Source of the DNA: CAYLJO01 sp964383905
Lineage (GTDB): Bacteria; Acidobacteriota; Blastocatellia; Pyrinomonadales; Pyrinomonadaceae
Length of the DNA stretch: 25,271 bases
Direction of reading: 5' to 3'
Assembly: GCA_964383905.1 (NCBI GenBank)
Contig: CAYLJO010000085.1
Coordinates: forward strand, 1 to 25,271
Shown here: piece by piece, positions 17,354 to 24,548 of the stretch
Numbering within the stretch: the first letter of the stretch is position 1
Layout of the letters: every line of letters starts with the position of its first letter
The notes under the pieces: generated by a model
What the model was told of the DNA's origin: nothing
The model's input: only the letters and a program-made list of their open reading frames with translations
Databases searched by the model: none
Made by a program: the position numbers and the translations under genes

Positions 17354-17437
17354 ACCGCAGAGGACCCGAGAGGGAGGATAAAGGAGACAAAGAAGAAGCA
17401 CAATAGGCTCGGCGGGAGTCAAATCTCATCAGAAAAA
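17354..17437 (+). repeat. Compound dispersed repeat (two families)
   Basis: accgcagaggacccgagagg begins a copy of the family also at 11314-11352 and 20480-20520. It is followed directly by taggctcggcgggagtcaaa, matching 15391-15424. Two repeat families are joined here, between a minus-strand gene start and another gene's end. Confidence 0.5.
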
Positions 17438-17485
17438 TAGTTACGGGTGTGGCCAACACGGGAAGTAATGGGAGTTGATTGGTGA

Positions 17486-17532
17486 CCCGGCCTCCCCCTC
17501 GGGCCCTCCGCGGTGAGTTGCCGGTGGCCGGG
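17486..17532 (-). terminator. Possible hairpin terminator of the SGNH hydrolase gene
   Basis: CCCGGCC (17486-17492) pairs perfectly with GGCCGGG (17526-17532), 12 bases after the stop of the minus-strand gene. The loop is long and there is no T tract, so the function is uncertain. Confidence 0.3.
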
Positions 17533-17543
17533 CACTCATCGGC

Positions 17544-18818
17544 TTACGGAATTCGCGCGATTACCAGACTGTATTCGTGAGGCCTGGCGAGAGCGCGAGC
17601 GCGCAGCGTCATCTCATCGATGACCGAATCGAGGGAGGAGAGCGCGGCCGGGACACTTCTGTACTCTGCCGCGAGCGGCACCTCAATCTGACGCCAGCGC
17701 GAAAAATATAGATCAGAGCGCTGACGGACGAGCGCGGCAAGCGCGCGGGATGACTCCTTGGCCGGAGTGGAAAATGAATTGACCGGAATGCCTGCCCCGA
17801 GTTCCGCGGCTGTGAACTCGGCGGCCTCCGACCCGTCAACCCGGACACTATATTTGCCTGCCGGCAGCCCGGCGAGGCGAAGTTTGACCTGTCCGAGCCT
17901 GCTCACCTCCGGTCTCACCATTTGCATCACCTGAGATGGCAAGGGGGACGGCCAGGGAAGTGGGGCGCTGGCGCTGATCACCCGGGTCTCGCCCGCGGCA
18001 TCACCTGATTGCTTGATAACCTCCACACCTGACGGGGGCGCTCCCCAGGCACGTAGTATCTCGGCAGCCATCACCAACTGGCCGTCCGGTTCCGGGTGAA
18101 CCCCGTCAGGCAAGAAGGTGTAGGCAGGATCAGCCTGTTTTGCCTGGCGCAGCGCAGCGGTTGTGACCTCGTGCAGGTCTATGACAGTCAGGCCCTCCCG
18201 CCGGGCCGTTTGTTTGGCGGCTTCGCTATAACGATCCAGGACCTCATTGTAGCGATCAGTTTTCGACCAGGGGGTGTGGCGGGTGCCGTCATAGACGGTC
18301 GGCGTCATGACGTAGATGCGGGCATTGGTGTGGGCCTTCAGCTCGCGAATGATCGCCAAGAGCCCGTCTTCATAAGTCTTCAAAAGGGCCGGATCAAAAT
18401 CCAGATAGTGCCCGTCGTTCATGCCAAAGAGCAGTGTGACGACCGTCGGCCGCCAGTTGATCACATCACGCTTAACGCGTGCGAGGCCGCCGACGCCGGC
18501 GCACGGGCCACAATCGTTGCTGGTGACCTGGTCGCCGCCCCAGCCGGAATTGATGAACGTGATGCGACGGTCCGGGAAATGAGTCAAAACATAGTGCTCG
18601 ACGTAGGTCGTGTAGAGCCGCTGCTCGGTGATACTGTCGCCGAAGAAAACGACCCGGTCACCGTCTTTCAGAGCAAAGCCGGCCGCCTGTTTCTGATCAA
18701 CAGATTCGTGGGCGGAATAATGCGGGTAGGGAAACGACCGGGCTACGGTCGAGGAATTGAGGTTAACCCAGGCCGTAACGAGAGCCAGGGCAAAAACGAG
18801 AGGAAGTGGTCGCCACAT
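17544..18818 (-). CDS. Secreted SGNH/GDSL hydrolase
   Basis: A 424-residue exported esterase-type hydrolase. A signal peptide (about 1-26, WRPLPLVFALALVTAW) precedes the catalytic domain. All four SGNH blocks are visible: I, FFGDSIT with nucleophile S62; II, GWGG at 92-95; III, FGMND with N134; V, DGVHP with D238 and H241. Such enzymes remove acyl or acetyl groups from sugars, lipids or esters outside the cell. From about residue 260 to the end there is an extra domain of mixed character (a GLPAGKYSVRVDGSE beta segment, then helical EVPLAAEYRSVPAALSSL), which suggests a carbohydrate- or wall-related enzyme. GAAGAGAG precedes ATG 18818. The gene follows the GNAT gene by 36 bases and is probably co-transcribed with it. 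Confidence 0.92.
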   Translation of the reverse strand: MWRPLPLVFALALVTAWVNLNSSTVARSFPYPHYSAHESVDQKQAAGFALKDGDRVVFFGDSITEQRLYTTYVEHYVLTHFPDRRITFINSGWGGDQVTSNDCGPCAGVGGLARVKRDVINWRPTVVTLLFGMNDGHYLDFDPALLKTYEDGLLAIIRELKAHTNARIYVMTPTVYDGTRHTPWSKTDRYNEVLDRYSEAAKQTARREGLTVIDLHEVTTAALRQAKQADPAYTFLPDGVHPEPDGQLVMAAEILRAWGAPPSGVEVIKQSGDAAGETRVISASAPLPWPSPLPSQVMQMVRPEVSRLGQVKLRLAGLPAGKYSVRVDGSEAAEFTAAELGAGIPVNSFSTPAKESSRALAALVRQRSDLYFSRWRQIEVPLAAEYRSVPAALSSLDSVIDEMTLRARALARPHEYSLVIARIP

Positions 18819-18854
18819 TGTCGTTCTCTCTTCGAAGGGATGGAAGATCTGTTC

Positions 18855-19406
18855 TCACTGATATTCTACATCAAAGTACGGATCGGGTATTGACGGCTCA
18901 TGCCATTCGCTCGCCAGCAGGCCGTACTTCTCCAGGTCCTCGAAGACGCCCCATTTACATACGTGCTGGCGCAGACGCCCCTCATAAACCATCCCGATCT
19001 TCTGCATGACTCGGCCTGACGCCAAATTATGTCTGAGGTGGGCGGCGTGGATGCGATGCAAATTCAATCCCTTGAAGCCGTATTCCACAATTGTCGCCGC
19101 GGCCTCGGTGCAGTAGCCCTGCCCAGAGTATGGCACCCCGATCCAGTAGCCAAGCTCGCCATTTTGATCCTGTGAATTGATCCGCAGACCGATGGCGCCG
19201 CACAACGTTGCTTCCCGGCGGGTGACGACAGCATAGTTGACGGATGTGCCGTTCTCAAACGCCGGCCGGTGCGTCCGGATCCACTGCTCGGCCATGCCGT
19301 CTTGATACGGATGAGGGATGTTGAGTGTGGTGGCGGCGATCTCCCGGGCGCCAGCCAGGCGCTGCACGGCGGGCGCATCCTCCGTGGTGAATGGCCTGAG
19401 GATCAA
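18855..19406 (-). CDS. GNAT N-acetyltransferase, RimJ/RimL-like
   Basis: A 183-residue GNAT-fold acetyltransferase of the RimJ/RimL group (Acetyltransf_3). The start LILRPFTTEDAPAVQRLAG is diagnostic. The acetyl-CoA loop sits in GYWIGVPYSGQGYCTEAAAT (about 86-105), where GQGYCTEA corresponds to motif A R/QxxGxG. Further conserved features are YGFKGLNLHRIHA and SGRVMQKIGMVYEGRLR. Family members acetylate ribosomal-protein N-termini, antibiotics or metabolites; the target here is unknown. The start is unusual: only TTG 19406 is available, with AAGG close by. The frame upstream reads VLETRR, as family N-termini do, but has no ATG or GTG before a stop, so the start may be non-standard or lost. 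It is probably co-transcribed with the SGNH hydrolase. Confidence 0.88.
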   Translation of the reverse strand: MILRPFTTEDAPAVQRLAGAREIAATTLNIPHPYQDGMAEQWIRTHRPAFENGTSVNYAVVTRREATLCGAIGLRINSQDQNGELGYWIGVPYSGQGYCTEAAATIVEYGFKGLNLHRIHAAHLRHNLASGRVMQKIGMVYEGRLRQHVCKWGVFEDLEKYGLLASEWHEPSIPDPYFDVEYQ

Positions 19407-19526
19407 TCGCCTTGTTTCGAGTACCGGTTGTGGCCCTCGTGGTTGGATCTCACCCTCCTGTCTTCACCCTCTCAGCCGACACTCGCCCGGGGAATCGTCA
19501 GGAAGAATCTTCCCCCGATCTTGACC

Positions 19527-20537
19527 TCAGGGTTTTGTGATGATTCGGTAGAACACGTCCATCGGCCTGTAGTCTTGCGCGCCCGCCTCTGTGGCCTCAG
19601 ACATCGTCCGTTTAATCCAGTTACCACCCGCGTCGAACTCGTAAGTATAAACACGCTTGCTGTGGAGGGTGGCACCATGATAATAGTGTGATTCCTCGGT
19701 AATATTCCCCCCGGCATCATAGCGGTAAACAATCTTCCAGCTAATCGACCCGTCAGGATTGTAGTTCCTCTCTTCAATGACGTTACGATTGCCGTCAAGG
19801 TCGTAGACAATCCTGCTATGGTCGGGGCGGGTCTCGTCATAGAGTTTGCCAGTGCCTGTATAGTGGGCCTCCTCAGTTCTATTCCCGCCCGCATCGTATG
19901 TGTATTTAGTCTTCGAATGGACCAGACCTGCGGCGTTATAGACAACCTCTTCAATAACTCTCCCGCAGGCGTCGTAGGTTAAGGAGGAACTGATAGCGCC
20001 ACTGGACGTGTAGCGCTCCGACCTAATCTTCCCCCCCCTCTGATCATACGTAGTGACACCTCGATATTTAGTCGATCCGAAATAATCGTAGTAGGTGTCC
20101 TCCGTGACCCGCCCCTCGCTGTTGTAACTAAAAGTATGCTGGTAAAGAGGGTAGCCACGCGCGCCGTAGACCGCCTCGTGAATCCTGTTCCCCTGGCCGT
20201 CGTAAGTGTAGAAGACCCTCCGGCGGAATGAGCCATCGGGGGCGTAGTCAGTTTCCCGCATGAGGTTCCCGCGAGAGTTATAGACCTGAATGGCCCACAG
20301 CATGCGCGATTCCTCAACCCATTTGTCAGATTGGTAATGGAACAGGGCGTGCTCGGTTCGGATGACTTGACCCGGGGGCACCGAACCGTCGCCGTCGTAT
20401 CTACCAGGGCTTGCGGGGACGGCCGGCGACCCACCGCGATTTACCAGGCGGCGTCCCGACTGAGCATGGGCCGCGCTTTTTGAACCGCAGAGGACGCAAA
20501 GAGTGCAGAGGAAAGAGATGAAGGAATTAAGCCGCAT
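19527..20537 (-). CDS. Secreted YD-repeat-like protein
   Basis: A 336-residue exported protein. After a signal peptide (residues 1 to about 25, ending AAHAQ) comes a low-complexity stretch and then about eight tandem units of 22-28 residues of the RHS/YD type: YTYDGQGNRIHE, FSYNSEGRVTED, TTYDQRGGKIRS, LTYDACGRVIEE, YTYDAGGNRTEE, YRYDAGGNITEE and YTYEFDAGGNWIKR. Such repeats form extended beta spirals; large RHS proteins use them as shells, but here there is no toxin or transposon-type C-terminus, so this is a small periplasmic or surface repeat protein of unknown role. The signal peptide is encoded by a copy of a dispersed DNA repeat (see that entry). GGAGG precedes ATG 20537. It follows the preceding gene by 24 bases, so one operon is likely. 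Confidence 0.87.
   Translation of the reverse strand: MRLNSFISFLCTLCVLCGSKSAAHAQSGRRLVNRGGSPAVPASPGRYDGDGSVPPGQVIRTEHALFHYQSDKWVEESRMLWAIQVYNSRGNLMRETDYAPDGSFRRRVFYTYDGQGNRIHEAVYGARGYPLYQHTFSYNSEGRVTEDTYYDYFGSTKYRGVTTYDQRGGKIRSERYTSSGAISSSLTYDACGRVIEEVVYNAAGLVHSKTKYTYDAGGNRTEEAHYTGTGKLYDETRPDHSRIVYDLDGNRNVIEERNYNPDGSISWKIVYRYDAGGNITEESHYYHGATLHSKRVYTYEFDAGGNWIKRTMSEATEAGAQDYRPMDVFYRIITKP
20480..20520 (-). repeat. 'accgcagaggac' repeat copy inside a coding sequence
   Basis: The block ttgaaccgcagaggacgcaa followed by agagtgcagaggaaagagat is the same element as at 11314-11352 and 17354-17395, but here it lies within codons 6-20 of the YD-repeat gene. Read on the minus strand it encodes SFLCTLCVLCGS, the hydrophobic core of the signal peptide. 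Confidence 0.65.
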
Positions 20538-20561
20538 GATCCTCCGTCATTCGCTTTCCGT

Positions 20562-21191
20562 TTAATTCGGCGGGGGAGGGAGCGGGCGTCTTCCTCCGCC
20601 CGGACCGATTGTTTTCCGGCGGGTTGTGGTGTTTTCCTGCTCCCGACGCTGGTCAACGATTTTTTGTGCGGCGGTGTCAAACATCGTCACGTTGGGCGAG
20701 GCGCCGAATGAATAGGCGAGCGTCACGATGAACCCATTGCACTCGATCTTATATTTGTCGTTCCCTGTGCCGGCGCCGCTCAACGAAGCCGCGTCGGGGG
20801 GCTTGGGTAAACCCAGACTTTCGGCGCCGCGCGCAAAAAAGTCCTGGGCGTTTTCCCAGCCGGCGGAGCCGTTAAAGGTGACCTTGATGACGGCCAAGCG
20901 GTTGTCAACAAAATTGAGATAAATATTATCGACCCCCTCTGCGCTCTCGGGCTTGAGCTGGTAGGCGGAGATGAGGGCCGCGGTCGATCCTTTATGACCG
21001 GCTGATGACATGGTGGAATCAAACACCTCCGTCTCGGCAAGATTCTTTCTCGCTTCAATCGAGGCCATGCCAAGGCGAAAACCGCGCAACTCGGGCGCCC
21101 GCTTGAGCGTGCATGCCAGCTGTTGCGCTGGGCTATAAGCTGTGGAGGCGAGAATGATCATAAGGCCGGCGGTAAAGCGTAAGAGTCGCAT
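20562..21191 (-). CDS. Exported hypothetical protein with proline-rich tail
   Basis: A 209-residue secreted protein. The signal peptide spans residues 1 to about 22 (FTAGLMIILASTAYSPAQ). The mature domain starts with APELRGFRLGM, a phrase I associate with a family of acidobacterial exported proteins, followed by YLNFVDNRLAVIKVTFNGSA, YKIECNGFIVTLAYSFG and two cysteines (C27, and one in IECNG) that may form a disulfide. The C-terminus is basic and then glycine/proline-rich (GPGGGRRPLPPPP). Function unknown. AAGGAG lies five bases before ATG 21191. The gene is upstream of and probably co-transcribed with the YD-repeat-like gene 24 bases away. Both products are exported, so they may act together. 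Confidence 0.75.
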   Translation of the reverse strand: MRLLRFTAGLMIILASTAYSPAQQLACTLKRAPELRGFRLGMASIEARKNLAETEVFDSTMSSAGHKGSTAALISAYQLKPESAEGVDNIYLNFVDNRLAVIKVTFNGSAGWENAQDFFARGAESLGLPKPPDAASLSGAGTGNDKYKIECNGFIVTLAYSFGASPNVTMFDTAAQKIVDQRREQENTTTRRKTIGPGGGRRPLPPPPN

Positions 21192-21340
21192 AGGGTCTCC
21201 TTATCAGATGGCGATGAGATCATAATAGATTGCAGTTTCCGGTTATCGCAAGAACGCGGAGACGGTGGCAGCCCGGGTATGAGCCCGGCATGAAAAGTCC
21301 GGTATCCAAAGTCGCAGGCCTAGTGTGTTTTGGCTCAATG

Positions 21341-22273
21341 CTACCCCGCCGGGGTACGCTCCAATGCGGCGCGATCCCACTCGGCGAGGCTCGCGCCCGC
21401 CTCATAGGTGCTTTGCAGAAAGTCCATCAGCGCGTGATCCGGTGAACTTGCGCCCCTGACATCCGCATACGGCAGGATGAATTCTGACATTTCGCGACTG
21501 TAAAACGCCTGGGTTGGCCGAACCGGCTCTTGATCCAGGCCTGGGGGCTGGGGCGCTGTGTAAGAGTAGAAGGCAGGCTCCTCGATCCCGCCACCGCCCG
21601 GCCAGAATCCATGGCTGATCACTTCATGCGAGTAGGCTTCGCGGGTGATGGAATCGGCCCCCTCCCGTTCCGGCGCGCGGCGCCCGGAAAAGCGTGTCAC
21701 CGCCAGATCGAAGCTTCCCCAGAAGAAGTGGACGGGACTACTCTTACCGATAAAGCGCCCGCGGAACTCTTTGAACACCCGGTCCGCCTGGACCAGAATT
21801 CGCCAGAACCGGTTGGCGTTCTCGGCATCGTAGGAGGCATGTACGTAATCCTCTGTAAAGGGAATCGGGTCAGGAATCTCCACCGGCCTGGTATAGATCT
21901 CAACCTTAATGTCGAGAGAGCGTAAAGTGGTCATCAACTCCCGGTAAAAGTCGGCGACTGGGCGTAGCCCCAGCGGGACGGTCCTGGTCGAGCCGCCACT
22001 GCATTTAATCAGAAGATTGTGGTCGATAAAGTCGAAGTCGATTTCGAAGGTTCTGGACCCATACGGGATTGATGACGTCGTGAGTCCACGCGACGTGACG
22101 TAGAGTGGCACCTGCCACCAGTGGTTTATCATCGGGCTCTGCCTGAGTCGGATCTTACCGACGATCTGCGTCCACATATGAAGCGTGGTGTACGTGTCTT
22201 TCCATTCTTCCAAAGGTAAGCTCGGCCAGACTTCGGTATTGGCAGGCCCGCTCTTGATACTGGCATCAGTCAT
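21341..22273 (-). CDS. DUF5996 family protein
   Basis: A 310-residue protein with no signal peptide, which I recognise as DUF5996. Characteristic phrases are WPSLPLEEWKDTYTTLHMWT at the start, QIVGKIRL, NHWWQVPLYVTSRGLTTSSI, FEIDFDFIDHNL and, later, VHFFWGSFDLAVTRFSGRRAP and HEVISHGFWPGGG. The family is widespread in soil bacteria but has no established function that I know of; the conserved His/Trp/Asp clusters hint at an enzyme. The C-terminal 40 residues (LMDFLQSTYEAGASLAEWDR) are also typical. GGAGGT lies five bases before ATG 22273, an excellent start. It is monocistronic, with 150 bases of unremarkable sequence after it. Confidence 0.88.
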   Translation of the reverse strand: MTDASIKSGPANTEVWPSLPLEEWKDTYTTLHMWTQIVGKIRLRQSPMINHWWQVPLYVTSRGLTTSSIPYGSRTFEIDFDFIDHNLLIKCSGGSTRTVPLGLRPVADFYRELMTTLRSLDIKVEIYTRPVEIPDPIPFTEDYVHASYDAENANRFWRILVQADRVFKEFRGRFIGKSSPVHFFWGSFDLAVTRFSGRRAPEREGADSITREAYSHEVISHGFWPGGGGIEEPAFYSYTAPQPPGLDQEPVRPTQAFYSREMSEFILPYADVRGASSPDHALMDFLQSTYEAGASLAEWDRAALERTPAG

Positions 22274-22377
22274 GATTACCTCCGCTCAGCAAACACCTGG
22301 CATCAGCGACGGCCGAGCGTCGGGCGGGAGGCGACCTCCAGCACCGGCGTGCGCGGCAACTCCCGCAGCCCGGTGAA

Positions 22378-22583
22378 TGTATAACAATAGAATCCGGCAC
22401 ACAACCATTCCAGGGAAGGCTTGATTGAATGTGTCTGTACAATATGAGGGTTAATTGGTGTGACCCGAAAAGCAGAACCGCCGCTGGAGTGTTGTCAGCG
22501 TCATACGCCACCAGGACGCGACAGCGAGGGTATCCAAACAGCGGCTCTGCTTTTCCCCATGTTCTCTACTCTATTGTTATACA
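22378..22583. repeat. MITE-like nested inverted-repeat element
   Basis: Two perfect 14-base inverted repeats (TGTATAACAATAGA at 22378-22391; its complement at 22570-22583) flank a second palindrome. The inner arms are GAAAAGCAGA (22467-22476) with TCTGCTTTTC (22546-22555), then CCGCTG with CAGCGG, then TGTC-a-GCGTC with GACGC-GACA around a 12-base loop. The whole forms one long imperfect hairpin inside terminal repeats, the architecture of a miniature inverted-repeat element. No coding capacity is evident and no target-site duplication is visible. It lies 37 bases from the left end of an IS. A mobile-element origin is inference. Confidence 0.5.
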
Positions 22584-22620
22584 CGGGGCAACGGGACTCG
22601 TCTGTACGGTATAGTACATA

Positions 22621-22640
22621 ACGGCTAATGTGAAATGAAA
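22621..22640 (+). repeat. IS982 left terminal inverted repeat
   Basis: ACGGCTAATGTGAAATGAAA, matching the inverted right end at 17 of 20 positions or so; it lies just after the transposase stop. Confidence 0.8.
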
Positions 22641-23138
22641 CTATGCCTCAGCAACCTTAAAGGTCTGCACGTCAAGACCAAACAAGCTGCGGAGCAGTTG
22701 CTTCAAAGTATAGCTGGTCACTTTGGCGATCACTCGCGTGGTCAGACCCACAGCCGTTTTCGCCAGCAAGCGCTCCATGTCGCGCCCAGTGTTTTGCCAT
22801 TCATTGAAGGGGCCTTCGATTCTTTCGCGGACGCGACTTAAAAGACGGTCGAACCACTGCGGGTTCTGCCCTTTTTGATTGACCCGCTTTTGCGTCCAGA
22901 CCTGATTGCCCGTCTGTTCTTTGACTTCCTGTTGCCACTCTTCTCCGATGAAGCCTTTGTCACCGAAGATGTCAGATGAGCGCAAAAGACATAAGACTTC
23001 TTCGGCAGCCTCGCGCTCGTCCGTGTTGGCCGCGACCATTTCAAAGACCACTGGCAGCCCCGAAAAGGTGGTGACGGCCACAAACTTATAGCCGAAGTAG
23101 TGGGAATGGCGGGCTCTCTCAGTAGCCGTAACCGGCAC
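22641..23138 (-). CDS. IS982 transposase, C-terminal part (frameshifted)
   Basis: The remaining part of the transposase, about 160 residues, starts in the +1 frame within ATERARHSHYFGYKFVAVT and carries the other catalytic acids: D60 in IFGDKGFIGEEW and E108 in RVRERIEGPFNEW (the R.R..IE..F motif diagnostic of IS4/IS982-type DDE transposases). All three acids are thus preserved across the two parts. The nominal first codon is a GTG inside the junction and probably not a genuine start. The stop lies at the left terminal repeat. Confidence 0.85.
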   Translation of the reverse strand: MPVTATERARHSHYFGYKFVAVTTFSGLPVVFEMVAANTDEREAAEEVLCLLRSSDIFGDKGFIGEEWQQEVKEQTGNQVWTQKRVNQKGQNPQWFDRLLSRVRERIEGPFNEWQNTGRDMERLLAKTAVGLTTRVIAKVTSYTLKQLLRSLFGLDVQTFKVAEA

Positions 23139-23547
23139 TCTGGCGGAAGTCGCTCTGCTTCTTGCTGCGTTTGTACGAGACCACGGGCACGGGCTCAGTG
23201 TCCATCAGAAAGAGCAAGTCTTGAGTTGCGCCCAACTCGGTGAGCCACGTGCGCCGCAGTTGTTCAACGATTAAGCGGAGAGAGCGTGCCCGGCGATTGA
23301 ACTGACTCTGGTCACACAGCTTTGGAAACAGTGGCAGATAGTTGGCACGCATGTAAGAGAGAAAGTGGGTCTCGCTGTCAAATGAGAGGGAGTCCTGTGC
23401 CAGCATCAAGGTGATGAGCTCTGAATCAGAGAAGACGGGCTTAGCTCCGACTTTGCCTTTCAACAGGCGCGGGGCCTGCTCTTTGTACCAGTCATCAACC
23501 ATTACGTACATGATTGTCAAGAGCGTTGGAAAGTCTATACTGTGCAC
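23119..23547 (-). CDS. IS982 transposase, N-terminal part (frameshifted)
   Basis: This 142-residue part begins MHSIDFPTLLTIMYVMVDDW and contains the family phrase FSDSELITLMLAQ and the first DDE aspartate D116 in LLFLMDTEPVPVV (family form 'IDS.PVP.C'). It ends at a TGA directly after FRQSAGYGY, where intact IS982 transposases continue into the core. The next part lies in the +1 frame and overlaps it by 20 bases. IS982 elements usually have a single ORF, so I take this as a disabling mutation rather than programmed frameshifting, though a sequencing error or an efficient +1 shift cannot be ruled out. Confidence 0.85.
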   Translation of the reverse strand: MHSIDFPTLLTIMYVMVDDWYKEQAPRLLKGKVGAKPVFSDSELITLMLAQDSLSFDSETHFLSYMRANYLPLFPKLCDQSQFNRRARSLRLIVEQLRRTWLTELGATQDLLFLMDTEPVPVVSYKRSKKQSDFRQSAGYGY

Positions 23548-23629
23548 GGGAAATGCCTCCCAGTCTTGGTTTGGATTGAAGTTGGCGCTTCTTCCAAAGA
23601 AGATTCGAGAGGTCTTTCCCTTTTGTCAA

Positions 23630-23649
23630 TTCAATTCCACATTAGCCGT
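23630..23649 (-). repeat. IS982 right terminal inverted repeat
   Basis: TTCAATTCCACATTAGCCGT, the inverted partner of the left end, about 80 bases upstream of the transposase start. Confidence 0.8.
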
Positions 23650-23946
23650 ACACATAATTAAAGACATTACCAGGGATACTAAGGCAGCACGTCAGAGCGA
23701 TCCGGCGCCCGGCTCCCCTCCGGCTCACAATTGGGCTAATGTTGATCACATTCACCGGCCCGCCACTCACAAAATTTTTAGTATACGTTGAACACCGGTT
23801 GGGTTATACTGTCTGCAAATTACTTTTCGGGCGGAAGAGTATCCTGGTGATGTAATAGTGAGGAAAAATTTTACTACGCAACTTTTCACTCACTTACGTC
23901 CCCTCTTCTAACCAAGTAATCAAGATTAGAGGACAGAGATCTACCA

Positions 23947-24028
23947 GGTAGCCGGCTGTTTTATGCAGCCATAGCTGTGGCGGCTTGATGATGGCTACCA
24001 GACGAGTCTCCTAACTTGAAACCTCGTC
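23947..24028 (+). other. Candidate structured RNA or DNA element
   Basis: GGTAGCC (23947-23953) pairs perfectly with GGCTACC (23993-23999), enclosing the hairpin GGCTG-ttttatg-CAGCC (23954-23970) and a weaker AGC/GCT stem. A second domain, GACGAG (24001-24006) with CTCGTC (24023-24028), follows at once. I match it to no known RNA class. The strand is uncertain; plus is suggested only because a terminator follows 260 bases later. Confidence 0.3.
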
Positions 24029-24289
24029 AGGATGGAAAATGGTTTTGTTGATTTGGAACAGCCAAGGCCATTAAGCCAGCCTCGAGCCTGCCTCTACACC
24101 TTTTGGAATAGGAAGACCCGTGACTGTAGTTTAGTCAAAAATGGTCAGGAGAATCCCTGGCGGAGGTGGTTACCCGGCTGAGATAAAAGGCGAGCGCTTG
24201 ATTGTTGAAGAAAATCCTTGCTTGTTGTGCCTCGAAGTGATAGAGTGCGCGCCATCGCATCTTTCCCCCAAAGTGCGGAAAGAATGTGT

Positions 24290-24329
24290 AAAAGGTCACC
24301 GGCGCAGCGAGGGCGCTGGTGACCTTTTT
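24290..24329 (+). terminator. Strong rho-independent terminator
   Basis: AAAAGGTCACC-GGCGC pairs with GCGCT-GGTGACCTTTTT, with a short loop (agcgag) and one mismatch. The T tract is on the plus strand; the A's at the left make it potentially bidirectional. No protein gene ends just upstream on either strand. Confidence 0.8.
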
Positions 24330-24390
24330 ACCTTTGGCGCTATTTTGATCGCATTGTTTAGATAGACCCGTGAGTGGCGAGATAATTTGG

Positions 24391-24432
24391 TCCGGGGTCG
24401 AGCCATCAAAAATTTATATCAGCCCCGGAGGT
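24391..24432 (+). promoter_or_regulatory. Hairpin overlapping a ribosome-binding site
   Basis: TCCGGGG (24391-24397) is perfectly complementary to CCCCGGA (24423-24429), and the last three bases belong to GGAGGT (24427-24432), the Shine-Dalgarno of the short ORF at 24437. Pairing would partly hide that site. The loop of 25 bases is AT-rich. Confidence 0.3.
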
Positions 24433-24436
24433 GCTT

Positions 24437-24547
24437 ATGGTAATCCGCCTGGGCGATTCAGCGGCTCTTTTGTGTCAGCAGCGCTACTTCACTTCATCAA
24501 GGGATAATCACTCAAAATATCCAGAGTCGCCCCTTTTCTTACTCTGA
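24437..24547 (+). CDS. Short ORF (36 aa) with strong ribosome-binding site
   Basis: ATG 24437 follows a full GGAGGT by four bases and opens a 36-codon frame (MVIRLGDSAALLCQQRYF..., ending PLFLL) closed by TGA 24545-24547. The excellent Shine-Dalgarno argues for translation. The peptide shows no recognisable family, signal peptide or membrane helix. It is convergent with the RyR-like gene, two bases from its stop. Chance remains quite possible. Confidence 0.3.
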   Translation: MVIRLGDSAALLCQQRYFTSSRDNHSKYPESPLFLL

Positions 24548-24548
24548 A

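Larger units (their letters stand above)
22621..23649 (-). mobile_element. IS982-family insertion sequence, about 1029 bp
   Basis: A complete-length insertion sequence with imperfect terminal inverted repeats of about 20 bases: ACGGCTAATGTGAAATGAAA at 22621-22640 and, inverted, ACGGCTAATGTGGAATTGAA at 23630-23649. It carries a transposase of IS982 type, split by a frameshift. Length and terminal repeats fit the family. Flanks show no exact target duplication (tacata on the left, acacata on the right), so the insertion is probably old or has recombined. Confidence 0.85.
23650..24436. other. Geneless region with stem structures and a terminator
   Basis: About 790 bases with no supported protein gene; the 74-codon frame at 24141-24365 runs through a terminator hairpin and I reject it. 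Contents noted: GGCTAATGT at 23735-23743, the same nine bases as in the IS end; a TATACT (about 23807) without a good -35; two adjacent stems (23947-24028); a strong terminator (24290-24329); and a hairpin that may mask a ribosome-binding site (24391-24429). It could be the remains of a mobile insertion or a transcribed non-coding RNA. Confidence 0.4.

Noticed and set aside
23641..23665. Target-site duplication of the IS
   Set aside because: The bases flanking the two ends are similar (acata) but offset and not identical, so no duplication can be claimed.
24141..24365. 74-codon plus-strand frame
   Set aside because: Runs through a rho-independent terminator and has no ribosome-binding site.
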